Part shown: in pieces, positions 1 to 8,321 of the stretch
Position numbering within the stretch: position 1 is the stretch's first letter
Layout: each line of letters opens with the position of its first letter
Source of the DNA: Candidatus Nanohalarchaeota archaeon
Lineage (GTDB): Archaea; Nanohalarchaeota; Nanosalinia; Nanosalinales; Nanosalinaceae
Assembly (NCBI GenBank): GCA_022729235.1
Contig: JALDAJ010000001.1
Location: 948,442 to 1,012,441, forward strand
Length of the DNA stretch: 64,000 nt
Direction of reading: 5' to 3'
Position numbers and translations under genes: made by a program
Notes under the pieces: generated by a model
Database searches by the model: none
Seen by the model: the letters and a program-made list of their open reading frames with translations, nothing else
What the model was told of the DNA's origin: nothing

Positions 1-781
1 GGTAAATTCCTGTGAGCCCGTGGTTGACCTGCATCTTTTCCGTCTTGCCAACTGCGCGCGTCAGGAAACCTATCGGGAGTAAAAGAACGGCAGCGAGAAA
101 AATCCTGTAGGAAGAAGGCTTTATCCTCTCAGTTATGTCCTCCTTTTCATCAAGTTCAAGAGGCGTTTTTTCGGCAGCCTCCTCCAGATCGTCCGTGTGA
201 ATTAGTCCTTCAAGCAGCCATCCTCGGCACATCTTGTTCTCCAGGTATCTCTCGAGCCCCGACTTTTCATCTAGATCCGTGAAACCGTCGGAGAGGATTA
301 GAATTCCGTCTTCTTTCAGCAGGTCCGAGAACTGAGAGACCGTGCCCTCGATGTCTTTGCAGTAACAGAAAGTCTCTATGCCGAATATAAGGTCGAAGCT
401 TTCTTCGGTGTCGATCGACTCAAAATCCGTCTCCCGGAACTCTATCAAGTCCTCGACTCCTTCCTCCTGCGCTTTCTCTCTGGCTATCTCCAGCGCTTCA
501 CCGTTGATGTCGATACCTATGAACTTCGCACCGGTTAACTTTGCCAGCCTGATGGCGTTACCTCCCATTCCACACCCTATCTCCAGAATTTTGCTGTCCT
601 CGTTGAGTTCGGCTTTTTCCAGTATCCTTTCCGCCCTTCTCTTCACGGCATCGTCAAAGCCGTCCGCCTCACCATCGTGGATGCCATAGTGCATCATCCC
701 ATGAGAATCAGAGTTCCAGACAAGGTTGTAATGGTAGCGTGAAAGGTTATAGTACTTATTGAGTTCCTCTCTCCCGTACAT
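1..781 (-). CDS. class I SAM-dependent methyltransferase, 3' end beyond window
   Basis: The reading frame is open from an ATG at 781 to the window edge (260 codons), so the C-terminus is missing. Residues 65-74 read ILEIGCGMGG, the SAM-binding motif I of Rossmann-fold methyltransferases. GIDINGEAL follows as the acidic end of strand beta2, and a FDLIFGIETF segment fits motif IV. A hydrophobic stretch (AAVLLLPIGFLT, near residue 235) suggests a C-terminal membrane contact. The substrate cannot be told from sequence; small-molecule or lipid methylation of the methyltransferase-11 type is the nearest guess. It lies directly downstream of tRNA-Ala on the same strand. Confidence 0.8.
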   Translation of the reverse strand, partial: MYGREELNKYYNLSRYHYNLVWNSDSHGMMHYGIHDGEADGFDDAVKRRAERILEKAELNEDSKILEIGCGMGGNAIRLAKLTGAKFIGIDINGEALEIAREKAQEEGVEDLIEFRETDFESIDTEESFDLIFGIETFCYCKDIEGTVSQFSDLLKEDGILILSDGFTDLDEKSGLERYLENKMCRGWLLEGLIHTDDLEEAAEKTPLELDEKEDITERIKPSSYRIFLAAVLLLPIGFLTRAVGKTEKMQVNHGLTGIY

Positions 782-809
782 CGCTGTTCACTTCCCAAGC
801 TTATTCTTA

Positions 810-883
810 TGGACTCTCGGGGATTTGAACCCCGGGCCTCTTCCATGCCAAGGAAGCGTTCTGCCAGGCTGAACTAAGAGCCC
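810..883 (-). tRNA. tRNA-Ala(GGC)
   Basis: Read on the minus strand, the acceptor stem GGGCTCT pairs with AGAGTCC and includes the G3:U70 wobble that is the main identity element for AlaRS. The D arm is GTTC/GAAC, the anticodon stem CTTCC/GGAAG is perfect, the loop is TTGGCAT (anticodon GGC) and the T arm is CGGGG-TTCAAAT-CCCCG. Discriminator is A and no CCA is encoded. No intron is present. Confidence 0.96.
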
Positions 884-934
884 CTTAACTTACATACGAA
901 ACTCAGCAGGTAAAACCTAAATAACCTGTTGGAG

Positions 935-1657
935 CTAAAGCCTCTGCTTGATTTTATCGACATACTTATCCGCGAGCCTTGTCGGCTCCGGAAGCTTGTA
1001 TCCTCCGCCCGTCTTCTCGACTAAATCGACTGCAGTGTCCTCGCTGACACGATGACCGGAACTGATGTAGAGCGGGTTGATACCTCTCGAAGTCTGTCTG
1101 GACTGGTAGGCATAGCCTATGAGCTCTCCGTCCCCAGTTTCAACTGAATCATCCGCAACTACTGGTACTCTTTCTCCCTCGTCCAGATCATTTACCTCAT
1201 CAGTTGTTCGTCCACAAAGCAGTTTTTTCGCAACACCGATAGCAGGAATGTCGAAAAGAACCCCTATGTGGGTGGCGATCCCTGCCTGCCGGAAATGGAT
1301 ACGCCCGGAGCCGTCGAGCATCAGTAAGTCTGGTTTAGCGGACAGGCTTTCGAGCGCCTCGATGATGCAGGAACCCTCTCTGAACGCGAGGAGACCTGGG
1401 ATGTAAGATATCTCGAGCTCCGCAACCCCGTGACCCCTCTCCATGACCTCCCCGTTCTCCATCACCACGACTCCACTGACCGCTTTCTCATCTATGAATG
1501 CCTGGTCGATGCCCGCGACCTTAACATCTTCCAGCGACCGCGGGAAGTCAAAGTTGTCCTCGAAGACTGCTTCTTCTGCTATTTCATACTGGAGTTTTTC
1601 CATCTCTTTCCGTGATAGTCCGGGCGAGGGCAGGTACTGGGGTTTCTCCGGTTTCAT
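935..1657 (-). CDS. nfi: endonuclease V (deoxyinosine 3' endonuclease)
   Basis: Endonuclease V nicks DNA one phosphate 3' of deoxyinosine, starting repair of deaminated adenine; some family members act on inosine in RNA. The 240-residue length is normal. Family motifs are all visible: DQAF at 51-54 with the first catalytic Asp, YIPGLLAFREG at 85-95 with the catalytic Glu, DGSGRIHFRQAG at 115-126 with the third acidic residue, GVAKK at 141-145 and a late NPLYISSGHRVS segment. The gene is monocistronic or the last gene of a short minus-strand run. The start ATG at 1657 leaves a short N-terminal lead, as in relatives. Confidence 0.95.
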   Translation of the reverse strand: MKPEKPQYLPSPGLSRKEMEKLQYEIAEEAVFEDNFDFPRSLEDVKVAGIDQAFIDEKAVSGVVVMENGEVMERGHGVAELEISYIPGLLAFREGSCIIEALESLSAKPDLLMLDGSGRIHFRQAGIATHIGVLFDIPAIGVAKKLLCGRTTDEVNDLDEGERVPVVADDSVETGDGELIGYAYQSRQTSRGINPLYISSGHRVSEDTAVDLVEKTGGGYKLPEPTRLADKYVDKIKQRL

Positions 1658-1705
1658 GTTTGTTTCCTTACTGTGTGAAAAATAAAAGAGAAAAGATAGA
1701 CAGAG

Positions 1706-3151
1706 TTACTCCTTCATCATCGGGAAGAGGATGACATCTCTTATCGACTGCTGGTTGGTGAGGAGCATCACTAAACGGTCAATACCGATACCGAGTCCTC
1801 CTGTCGGCGGCATCCCCAGTCCCAGTGCGTTCACAAAGTCCATGTCTATAGGATGTACCTCGTCATCGCCTTCCTGCTGGCGACGTTGTTCCTCCTCGAA
1901 GAGCTCTCTCTGCTGGACCGGGTCACGTAACTCGGTGTAGGCGTTGGTCAGCTCCATTCCTGCGACGAATGACTCGAACCTCTCTATCAGCCCCTCTTCT
2001 TCTCTATGACCCATGCATAGGGGTGTGGTCTCCTGCGGATGATCAACGATATGTGTCGGCTGGACGAGGTGCTCCTCGGCGACTTCTTCGAAGAGCTCAG
2101 CTACTGCTAGTCCCCGTTCATAGTCTGAGTCGAGTTCCGCGCCATGTTCTTCCATTCTCTGCTGTATTTCCTGATCGCTCAACTCCTCTACGTCGAAACC
2201 GCCGTATTCCCGGATCGCTTCTCTCATGGTAAGCCTTCGCCAGGGAGCGGAGAAGTCGATTATCTGTCCGCCGTACTCTACCTCCGTGGACCCTGTGACC
2301 TGAACAGCTATGTGCTCGACCATCTCTTCTGTCAGCTCCATCATGTCCTCGTAATCGGCGTAAGCCTGGTAGAGCTCCATCATGGTGAACTCCGGGTTGT
2401 GCGTGGTGTCTATCGACTCGTTCCTGAAGTTCCTCGCGACTTCGAATATCCGCTCGAATCCGCCTATAACAAGTCTCTTGAGGTACAGCTCCGGCGATAT
2501 CCTGAGGTAGGCATCCATATCCCGGTCGTTGACGTAGGTCTCGAACGGTCTTGCGTTTGCACCTCCGTACACCGGCTGGACCACAGGCGTCTCTACCTCA
2601 ATGAAGTCCCGTTCCTCGAGGAACCGTCTCATCTCTCTGATCACCCGGCTTCTCGTCCTGAAGGTTTCACGTGCGTCCATATCCACTGTAAGGTGGAGCG
2701 GTCTGTCCCGGTATCTCGTTTCCTCATCTTCAAGACCATAGTAATCAGAAGGGATCGTACGGACGCCTTTTGTCAGGACCTCCAGTTCGGAGACGTCTAG
2801 GGATAGTTCTCCTCTGTCTGTGTAGGTCAGTGTTCCCGTAACTCCGATGATGTCTCCCCTGTGAAGTCGCTCCTCGATGGATTCAAGGACGGCTTCTTGA
2901 CGTACCACTGCCTGGATATCCTCTCTTTCGCCTCTGAGATCAAGGAAGGTCAAGTTTCCGAACTCCCGGATTTCCATCACTCTCCCGGCGATTCTGAACT
3001 CGCGGTCAGGCAGCTCCTCATCATTTCCATATTCGACTGCGTCTTCTATCCTGTGCGAGCGCTCGAAGTTGTAGGCAAAAGCCTCTTCCTGCTCACGTAA
3101 CTGATGCAGAAGCTCTTCTCTCACTTCTCTTTCAGAACTCACTGGAGACAC
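1706..3151 (-). CDS. lysS: lysyl-tRNA synthetase, class II
   Basis: Charges tRNA-Lys with lysine. The first about 150 residues form an OB-fold anticodon-binding domain (FRIAGRVMEIREFG and following). The class II core carries motif 2 (FEVARNFRNE) and motif 3 (GGLGIGIDRL, about residues 451-460), and the protein ends RDVILFPMMKE as bacterial-type LysRS does. The 481-residue length fits. Most euryarchaea, including haloarchaea, use the unrelated class I enzyme, so the class II form is informative about lineage or transfer. It sits head-to-head with the dapA operon across a 195-bp spacer, so a lysine-using gene faces a lysine-making operon. Confidence 0.96.
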   Translation of the reverse strand: MSPVSSEREVREELLHQLREQEEAFAYNFERSHRIEDAVEYGNDEELPDREFRIAGRVMEIREFGNLTFLDLRGEREDIQAVVRQEAVLESIEERLHRGDIIGVTGTLTYTDRGELSLDVSELEVLTKGVRTIPSDYYGLEDEETRYRDRPLHLTVDMDARETFRTRSRVIREMRRFLEERDFIEVETPVVQPVYGGANARPFETYVNDRDMDAYLRISPELYLKRLVIGGFERIFEVARNFRNESIDTTHNPEFTMMELYQAYADYEDMMELTEEMVEHIAVQVTGSTEVEYGGQIIDFSAPWRRLTMREAIREYGGFDVEELSDQEIQQRMEEHGAELDSDYERGLAVAELFEEVAEEHLVQPTHIVDHPQETTPLCMGHREEEGLIERFESFVAGMELTNAYTELRDPVQQRELFEEEQRRQQEGDDEVHPIDMDFVNALGLGMPPTGGLGIGIDRLVMLLTNQQSIRDVILFPMMKE

Positions 3152-3270
3152 CGGTATAGCTGGGACTAGAAGGATTTTGAAGGGTTCTATACGTGTTCGA
3201 CCTTAAAGCAGTCACCAGTCATTGCAGAACAAGATTAAACAGCAAGCCTTAAAAATCATTACTTTATCTA

Positions 3271-3282
3271 CGAATATCGTAA
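3271..3282 (+). promoter_or_regulatory. putative Lrp-family operator, copy 1 (dapAB side)
   Basis: CGAATATCGTAA lies about 75 bp before the start of the membrane protein-dapA-dapB unit and about 33 bp upstream of its TATA-like element. The core is part of the inverted repeat TACGA-ATA-TCGTA. The same 12-mer with one or two A/T changes recurs at 6198 and 11340, each time in a promoter region of lysine/arginine genes. The link to the Lrp/AsnC protein encoded at 5761-6162 is inference. Confidence 0.6.
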
Positions 3283-3313
3283 AAATATTCATATCTGGAT
3301 ACGAATTTAGAAA

Positions 3314-3324
3314 GACTATATAAA
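3314..3324 (+). promoter_or_regulatory. TATA-like promoter of the dapAB unit
   Basis: An actatataaaa element lies about 25-33 bp upstream of the ATG at 3347, the right place for an archaeal TATA box giving a leaderless or very short-leader transcript. Confidence 0.6.
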
Positions 3325-3346
3325 AGTTAACTCAAATCCTCAAAAC

Positions 3347-4078
3347 ATGGTTCTTGGAAACCTTGATCAGGGTACCCGGAAGCTGATATTTATCTTATGT
3401 CTTCCTTTAATAGACGGAGTATTTCCTACGTTACTCGTAACAGGAGCTGTTTCAACGTTTTCTGATATACTGGCTATAGCCATTACGATATTCGCAGGTG
3501 CCGGGGCGCTTGCAGTTCTTTACTCCTATTCGGATTCAGTAAGAGATGCCCAGAGAATGGTTATCCAATCAGCACCGCTACTTTTGGCAGGAGTTTTCCT
3601 GACTGCGTTGGTAGCCCCGATTTTCGAGCAATTATTTTACATCGAGAGACTTAGGTATGCGGCAGGTCTCGCACTGATAATTATAGGCGCTCAACTGGCA
3701 GAAGTATCGCTATCAGAAAGTATACCTGCTTCGGCAATAATAATCGCAGGGATGACCGTGTCTGTAAAGAACCCTTCCGCATTTGTTATTAACCTTGGAT
3801 ACGTGGCTCCAGCACTAGCAACTGCAATAGCCTCTCTTACTCTTCTGTACCTTGCAACTTTCCTGAGAAATATTGAGATGTCAATAACACGTCTCCAGAG
3901 AGGCTCTGCGATCGTATTATTCACAGTAAGCCTCTCGATGTTCGGATTTAACGTACCAACCGAGTTAGGACTTGCGATCTTTGGCGGAGCATTCATCATG
4001 TCACTTCAAAGACCTGATATATCCGAAATCAATCCTTTTTACAGAATACTAGAGATGATTAACAATGGCAGAATTTGA
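3347..4078 (+). CDS. multi-pass membrane protein (DUF5794-like), first gene of the dapAB unit
   Basis: A 243-residue very hydrophobic protein with roughly seven or eight transmembrane segments and few charged loops. It resembles the haloarchaeal DUF5794 family, whose function is unknown; I recognise the general pattern rather than a diagnostic motif. Its 3' end overlaps dapA by 14 nt, so the two are translationally coupled and share the promoter and putative Lrp operator upstream. That context makes a role in amino-acid movement or membrane sensing plausible, but nothing in the sequence proves transport. Base composition is more AT-rich than that of dapA. Confidence 0.75.
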   Translation: MVLGNLDQGTRKLIFILCLPLIDGVFPTLLVTGAVSTFSDILAIAITIFAGAGALAVLYSYSDSVRDAQRMVIQSAPLLLAGVFLTALVAPIFEQLFYIERLRYAAGLALIIIGAQLAEVSLSESIPASAIIIAGMTVSVKNPSAFVINLGYVAPALATAIASLTLLYLATFLRNIEMSITRLQRGSAIVLFTVSLSMFGFNVPTELGLAIFGGAFIMSLQRPDISEINPFYRILEMINNGRI

Positions 4079-5015
4079 ACCAGTAGGGATCTTTCCCGCA
4101 CTCCCTACACCCATCACCGATGATGGATCGATCAATTACGAAGCAGCACAAAACCATATAGAATTTCTCGAAGAGCAGGGCGTCCACGGGATAGTGCCCG
4201 CCGGGTGTACTGGACACGCCGCAACACTGGGAGACCAGGGAGAGGAAGTGTACGATGAACACGTCGAGTTTGTTTCCCGTATCGCAGACATGACCTCGCT
4301 ACCCATTATCGCAGGAGACGGCATGAACTCGACGGAACAGACGCTTGAGCTCGCATCCAGGATAGAGGAAGAGGCGGATATCGACGCCCACCTCGTGATC
4401 TCGCCTTACCAGAACTGTCCTCCACAGGACCTTATAGTCGAGCACTACCGTAGACTCGCGGAAGAACTTGAGAAACCGATTATCGCATACAACGTTCCGG
4501 GGCGGACAGGAAGGAACATCGAGGCAGAGACTACGCTGGAGCTGGCGAGGATTGATGGTGTAATAGGCATCAAGGAGGCGTCACTTGACTACCACCAGAT
4601 ACACAGGATAGGAAGGATGCTCCAGGCAGAAGGAATCGACGACTTCTATCTTGGTTCAGGCGACGACTCTGCGAACCACTTCGTCTTCGAGCAGGGCGGA
4701 AGTTTCGCGATTTCAGTATCCGGGAACGTACACCCTGAAGCAGTGGTGGAAGTATGGAGAGAAGGATACGAGAACCAGGACGCCGTAGCAGCTTACGAGA
4801 GAAACCAGGAACTTATGCCTTTACATGACGCGATGTTCCAGCCCGGCGAGAAAAACCCTATCTCGGTACAGTATGCGTTGAATCTGGTAGGATTCGACTT
4901 TGGAACTCCGCGGGCACCGCTGGACAGGATGCCAAGGCAGGACGATGAATACAGTAACCAGGAAGAGTTGAGAAACGTACTTGATAGTTACTCCCTCCTT
5001 GATGCGGTACAGTGA
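4065..5015 (+). CDS. dapA: 4-hydroxy-tetrahydrodipicolinate synthase family protein
   Basis: Condenses pyruvate with aspartate semialdehyde, the first committed step of the diaminopimelate route to lysine. The 316-residue TIM barrel shows YNVPGRTG (Tyr142, Arg147) and IGIKEAS with the Schiff-base Lys170. The usual GTTGE loop is GCTGH at 47-51, so the second Thr is kept while the first Thr becomes Cys and the Glu becomes His. The family also includes sugar-acid aldolases and N-acetylneuraminate lyase; here the next gene is dapB with 4 nt between stop and start, which strongly favours the lysine role. The start overlaps the upstream membrane gene. Confidence 0.9.
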   Translation: MAEFEPVGIFPALPTPITDDGSINYEAAQNHIEFLEEQGVHGIVPAGCTGHAATLGDQGEEVYDEHVEFVSRIADMTSLPIIAGDGMNSTEQTLELASRIEEEADIDAHLVISPYQNCPPQDLIVEHYRRLAEELEKPIIAYNVPGRTGRNIEAETTLELARIDGVIGIKEASLDYHQIHRIGRMLQAEGIDDFYLGSGDDSANHFVFEQGGSFAISVSGNVHPEAVVEVWREGYENQDAVAAYERNQELMPLHDAMFQPGEKNPISVQYALNLVGFDFGTPRAPLDRMPRQDDEYSNQEELRNVLDSYSLLDAVQ

Positions 5016-5019
5016 TAGA

Positions 5020-5760
5020 ATGCTGAAAATAGCTGTTACCGGTGCAGAGGGCAGAATGGGGTCTGAGGTAAGGGATGCTATCGCGGAAAAAAGCGGCGTG
5101 CAGACAGTTCTGGCAGTTGACCAATCACCTACAGAAGCCGAAGACGAGGAGAACTTTCAGGAGCTTATAAGTGAACACAACGCGGATATAGTGATAGATT
5201 TCACCACCCCCGAAGCTACTCTTCGCTACGCCGAGATATGCGCTGGGGAAGAAGTACCCCTGGTTACCGGGACCACTGGCTTAAGCGAGGAAGAGTTTGA
5301 ACAACTGGAGGAGCTCTCACTTGATACAGCGATACTCCACGCCTCGAACTTCTCACAGGGTATACAGGCGCTCAGGAACGCTCTTCAAGACGCCGTGTCA
5401 TCACTCCCAGGATATGATATAGAGATAGTCGAGACCCACCATAACAGGAAAACTGACGCGCCGAGCGGGACCGCGAAGACGATACTGGAAGATGTACAGG
5501 CGCAGAGAGAGGTAGAATCGACGGTTCACGGCAGAGAAGGCGAACAGCCGAGAGATGACGGAGAAATCGGTGTTCACGCGGTCCGGGCTGGTAATGTGAG
5601 AGGAGAGCACAGAGTGATAATCGCAGGAAATGATGAAGTTCTCTCTATCAACCACCGATCCGAGTCCCGCCAGGTATTTGCACAGGGTGCTATAGAAGCA
5701 GCGGAATGGCTTGTAAAGCAGGATAAAGGATTCTACAGTTTCGAGGAAGTACTGGAATAG
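5020..5760 (+). CDS. dapB: 4-hydroxy-tetrahydrodipicolinate reductase
   Basis: Reduces the DapA product to tetrahydrodipicolinate with NAD(P)H. The start was placed at the ATG at 5020 because the protein then begins MLKIAVTGAEGRMG, the cofactor-binding glycine loop expected at the extreme N-terminus; upstream in-frame Met codons would add about 13 unrelated residues overlapping dapA. The catalytic segment THHNRKTDAPSGTA (His pair and Lys) is intact and the length of 246 residues is normal. The stop abuts the stop of the convergent Lrp gene with no spacer. Confidence 0.95.
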   Translation: MLKIAVTGAEGRMGSEVRDAIAEKSGVQTVLAVDQSPTEAEDEENFQELISEHNADIVIDFTTPEATLRYAEICAGEEVPLVTGTTGLSEEEFEQLEELSLDTAILHASNFSQGIQALRNALQDAVSSLPGYDIEIVETHHNRKTDAPSGTAKTILEDVQAQREVESTVHGREGEQPRDDGEIGVHAVRAGNVRGEHRVIIAGNDEVLSINHRSESRQVFAQGAIEAAEWLVKQDKGFYSFEEVLE

Positions 5761-6162
5761 TCACGTGCTCCGGGTGTTGAGAACCGTAAATGTTGTCGTG
5801 TCGGAGACTCCATCTAGGGCTCTGATAGCGTCGAGAACACTGTTGACCTGCTGCATGCTCTCACGGGAAAACCGGACTATAAGATCGTACCCTCCAGCGA
5901 CCTCGTATACCTCAAGACTTCCAGGCATCTCCTCGGAGAGACCGTTTATGTTCACATTGGGCTCGAGATCGACCATCACTACCGCTGATGCTTCATCAGA
6001 TACCTCGACCGTAAATCTCTCTATCGCTCCTTCCTCCTTTAAACTTTCAACCCGGTTCCTGACGGTTCCCTCGGAGACCCCGAGTTCATCCGCTATATCG
6101 GTGTAGGGTGTCCGGGCGTCCTCTTTCAAAACATCCAGTATCTTTCGATCAGTCTCGTCCAT
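5761..6162 (-). CDS. Lrp/AsnC-family transcriptional regulator, probable LysM-like regulator
   Basis: A 133-residue protein with an N-terminal winged helix-turn-helix (about residues 1-50: DRKILDVLKEDAR, then ADELGVSEGTVRNRV) and a C-terminal RAM ligand-binding domain (VVMVDLEPNVN through FTVLNT). In Sulfolobus the related LysM controls lysW-X-J-K; here the gene is divergent from lysW and convergent with dapB, so a local role in lysine/arginine control is likely. The shared 12-mer CGAWTWTCGTAA upstream of three units is its candidate binding site, including its own promoter (autoregulation). Effector identity is not visible. Confidence 0.9.
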   Translation of the reverse strand: MDETDRKILDVLKEDARTPYTDIADELGVSEGTVRNRVESLKEEGAIERFTVEVSDEASAVVMVDLEPNVNINGLSEEMPGSLEVYEVAGGYDLIVRFSRESMQQVNSVLDAIRALDGVSDTTTFTVLNTRST

Positions 6163-6197
6163 ACAGTTACACTCTCACCCGACGGTTAAATATATTT

Positions 6198-6209
6198 CGA
6201 TTTTCGTAA
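6198..6209 (+). promoter_or_regulatory. putative Lrp-family operator, copy 2 (lrp/lysW divergent promoter)
   Basis: CGATTTTCGTAA lies between the divergent promoters of the Lrp gene (minus, AAATATATTTAA at about 6186-6197) and lysW (plus, tttaaaatat at about 6224-6233). It abuts both TATA-like elements, so one bound dimer could affect both. It matches the copies at 3271 and 11340. Confidence 0.6.
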
Positions 6210-6267
6210 TAATATTAGAGAAGTTTTAAAATATTTGGACATATATCTTCGATTTACAGGTGATAAG

Positions 6268-6444
6268 ATGACAAATCAAACAGCAGAATGTGTTGAATGC
6301 GGTTCAAGCTTGGAAATCCCGGAAGATGTTGAAAGAGGCGAGATTATCGACTGCAGTACGTGCGGAGCAGAACTGGAAGTAGTTGAAGAAGATCCGGTAG
6401 ATATCGAGGAAGCTCCTGAACTCGAAGAGGACTGGGGGGAATAG
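6268..6444 (+). CDS. lysW: LysW amino-group carrier protein
   Basis: A 58-residue carrier whose C-terminal Glu is ligated to the alpha-amino group of glutamate or alpha-aminoadipate, protecting it through the later steps. Zinc-ribbon cysteines are at 8, 11, 29 and 32, and the protein ends EDWGE, the diagnostic LysW tail. The ATG at 6268 follows an AGGTGAT ribosome-binding site by about 4 nt; an in-frame start 33 nt further upstream would add residues not found in the family. It is first in lysW-lysX-lysY. Confidence 0.96.
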   Translation: MTNQTAECVECGSSLEIPEDVERGEIIDCSTCGAELEVVEEDPVDIEEAPELEEDWGE

Positions 6445-6447
6445 ATT

Positions 6448-7305
6448 TTGCATATCGGATTCCTTTACTCCCGTATAAGAAAGGACGAGAAGCTCCTCCT
6501 CAATGAATTACGAGACAGAGGTCACGAAGTGACCAAGATAGATATTAGAGAGCAGCAGTTCGGGCTTTCCGGACCTAAAGGAGATTCTGTGGATGTCAGC
6601 GATCTCGATATAATACTGAACCGGTGTATGTCGACGTCCCGGGGTATATACGCCACCAGGATGTACGAATCATACGGCGTAAAAGTTGTGAACAGCTCTG
6701 GCACAGCAGAAACCTGTGCAGACAAGGTCGAGACCAGCCTTACGTTAAAAGAAGCTGGAGTACCTACTCCCCGGACCGAGGTCGCATTCACAGAAGAAAG
6801 TGCGCTCGAGGTTATCGAGAGGTTCGGTTACCCATGTGTCGTGAAACCAGTCACAGGGTCGTGGGGAAGACTGCTTGCAAAGGTGGACAGCCGTCATTCA
6901 GCAGAGGCTGTTCTTGAACACAAGTCTACCCTTGGTCACTACGAGCACAGTATTTTCTATATACAGGAGTTCGTAGAGAAACCCGGCCGCGACATAAGAG
7001 TACTCGCCGTCGACGGCGAACCTGTAGCTTCTATCGCGAGAAAGGCTGACCACTGGATAACCAATACTTCACGCGGGGCAGAATCCGAACAGTTCGAACT
7101 GGACGAAGAAGCCAGGGAAATAGTCAGGGACGCAAACAACGCAGTTGGAGGAGGACTCCTGGGAATCGATCTCATGGAGACCGGTGACAGCTATACTGTC
7201 CACGAGGTAAACCACGGCACGGAGTTCAAGAACATACACCGCGTTACCGATGTCGATGTCCCTGCAGGTATAATTAACTGGATAGAGTCAGAGGTGGAAA
7301 GATGA
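6448..7305 (+). CDS. lysX: LysX/ArgX-type LysW ligase (ATP-grasp)
   Basis: An ATP-grasp ligase that joins LysW to alpha-aminoadipate (lysine route) or glutamate (arginine route). Visible features are KPVTGSWGR at 133-141, RDIRVLAVDG at 181-190, WITNTSRGAE at 203-212 and the metal/ATP segment HEVNHGTEFKN near 252-262. It starts at TTG, 3 nt after the lysW stop, since the protein then begins MHIGFLYSRIRKDEK as relatives do. Whether it prefers aminoadipate or glutamate cannot be decided here; the nearby dapA-dapB suggest that lysine may be made from diaminopimelate, which would free this enzyme for glutamate. Confidence 0.93.
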   Translation: MHIGFLYSRIRKDEKLLLNELRDRGHEVTKIDIREQQFGLSGPKGDSVDVSDLDIILNRCMSTSRGIYATRMYESYGVKVVNSSGTAETCADKVETSLTLKEAGVPTPRTEVAFTEESALEVIERFGYPCVVKPVTGSWGRLLAKVDSRHSAEAVLEHKSTLGHYEHSIFYIQEFVEKPGRDIRVLAVDGEPVASIARKADHWITNTSRGAESEQFELDEEAREIVRDANNAVGGGLLGIDLMETGDSYTVHEVNHGTEFKNIHRVTDVDVPAGIINWIESEVER

Positions 7306-8321
7306 GTGAGTACACCGCATCGATAATAGGCGGGAGCGGTTACACTGGAGGCGAACTACTGAGAATACTCCGGAAACACCCTGACTTCGAAGCAGTCCAG
7401 ACTACAAGCCGTAGTTACTCTGGTAGAAAGGTAGGCTCGATACACCCCGACCTGAGAGATGCAGACCTGAGATTTTCAGAAGGTGAAGAACTCGAAGAGG
7501 TAGATGTGCTTTTCTCTGCAACGCCAAAAGGCGTGACGATGGAGAATATCGACAGGTACAGGGCGGTGGCGGATAAGGTTGTAGACTTGAGCTCTGACTT
7601 CAGGCTTAACGATATAGACGCGTACCGTGAATGGTACGGAGAGCACGAACGACCAGACATTATCCAGCAGTTCGAGTACGCACTGCCAGAAGTCAACCGG
7701 GAAAACCTCTCCAGTGCAGACCTCATCGCAGCAGGCGGGTGCAACGCGACAGCATCCATTCTCGGTCTCTACCCGCTGAGAGAGATACTGTCGGAGGATA
7801 TAAAGATCATAGTTGACGCAAAGGTCGGGTCGTCAGAGGGCGGTTCCGGTGGCGGAAGGTCGTCTTCGCATGCCGAAAGGTCGGGTATTATCCGTCCGTA
7901 TGCACCCACAGAACACAGGCACGCCGCCGAGGTCAGCCAGGCAGTAGGTGTTGAAGCAGACTTCACAGCCCACGCCGTGGAGATGGTGAGAGGTGCGTAC
8001 GCGACGATTCACGTTATGCAGGATATTGAGAAAAAGGATATGTGGAAAAGGTTCAGGGAAGAATATGGGGAAGAACCCTTTGTACGGTTCACCTCAGGCT
8101 CCGGCATCTACAGGTATCCCCAGCCGAAGAACGTTGCAGGCACTAACTACGGCGAAATCGGTTTTGAGACAGGTGAAGGAAGGGTCGTGATTTTCTCGGC
8201 TATAGACAACCTGGTGAAAGGTTCAGCAGGACAGGCTGTCCAGGCAGTAAACATATCTCTCGGTCTCGAAGAGACTCGTGGTCTTGGATTTGAAGGTATA
8301 CACCCCTCTGGAACGCCTTAA
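7302..8321 (+). CDS. lysY: LysW-aminoadipate/glutamate semialdehyde reductase (ArgC family)
   Basis: Reduces the LysW-linked acyl phosphate to the semialdehyde with NADPH. GGSGYTGGELL (10-20) is the nucleotide-binding loop, AAGGCNATAS (143-152) holds the catalytic Cys147, and a glycine/serine-rich loop SSEGGSGGGRSSSHAER follows, as in the LysY/ArgC family. The length of 339 residues is normal. The start overlaps the lysX stop by 4 nt (ATGA), so the two are coupled. The 3' end overlaps the convergent lysK by 4 nt. Confidence 0.95.
   Translation: MSEYTASIIGGSGYTGGELLRILRKHPDFEAVQTTSRSYSGRKVGSIHPDLRDADLRFSEGEELEEVDVLFSATPKGVTMENIDRYRAVADKVVDLSSDFRLNDIDAYREWYGEHERPDIIQQFEYALPEVNRENLSSADLIAAGGCNATASILGLYPLREILSEDIKIIVDAKVGSSEGGSGGGRSSSHAERSGIIRPYAPTEHRHAAEVSQAVGVEADFTAHAVEMVRGAYATIHVMQDIEKKDMWKRFREEYGEEPFVRFTSGSGIYRYPQPKNVAGTNYGEIGFETGEGRVVIFSAIDNLVKGSAGQAVQAVNISLGLEETRGLGFEGIHPSGTP

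Noticed and set aside
2144-2800. 218-residue plus-strand open frame inside lysS
   Set aside because: It is antisense to a well-conserved class II LysRS and has no recognisable features.
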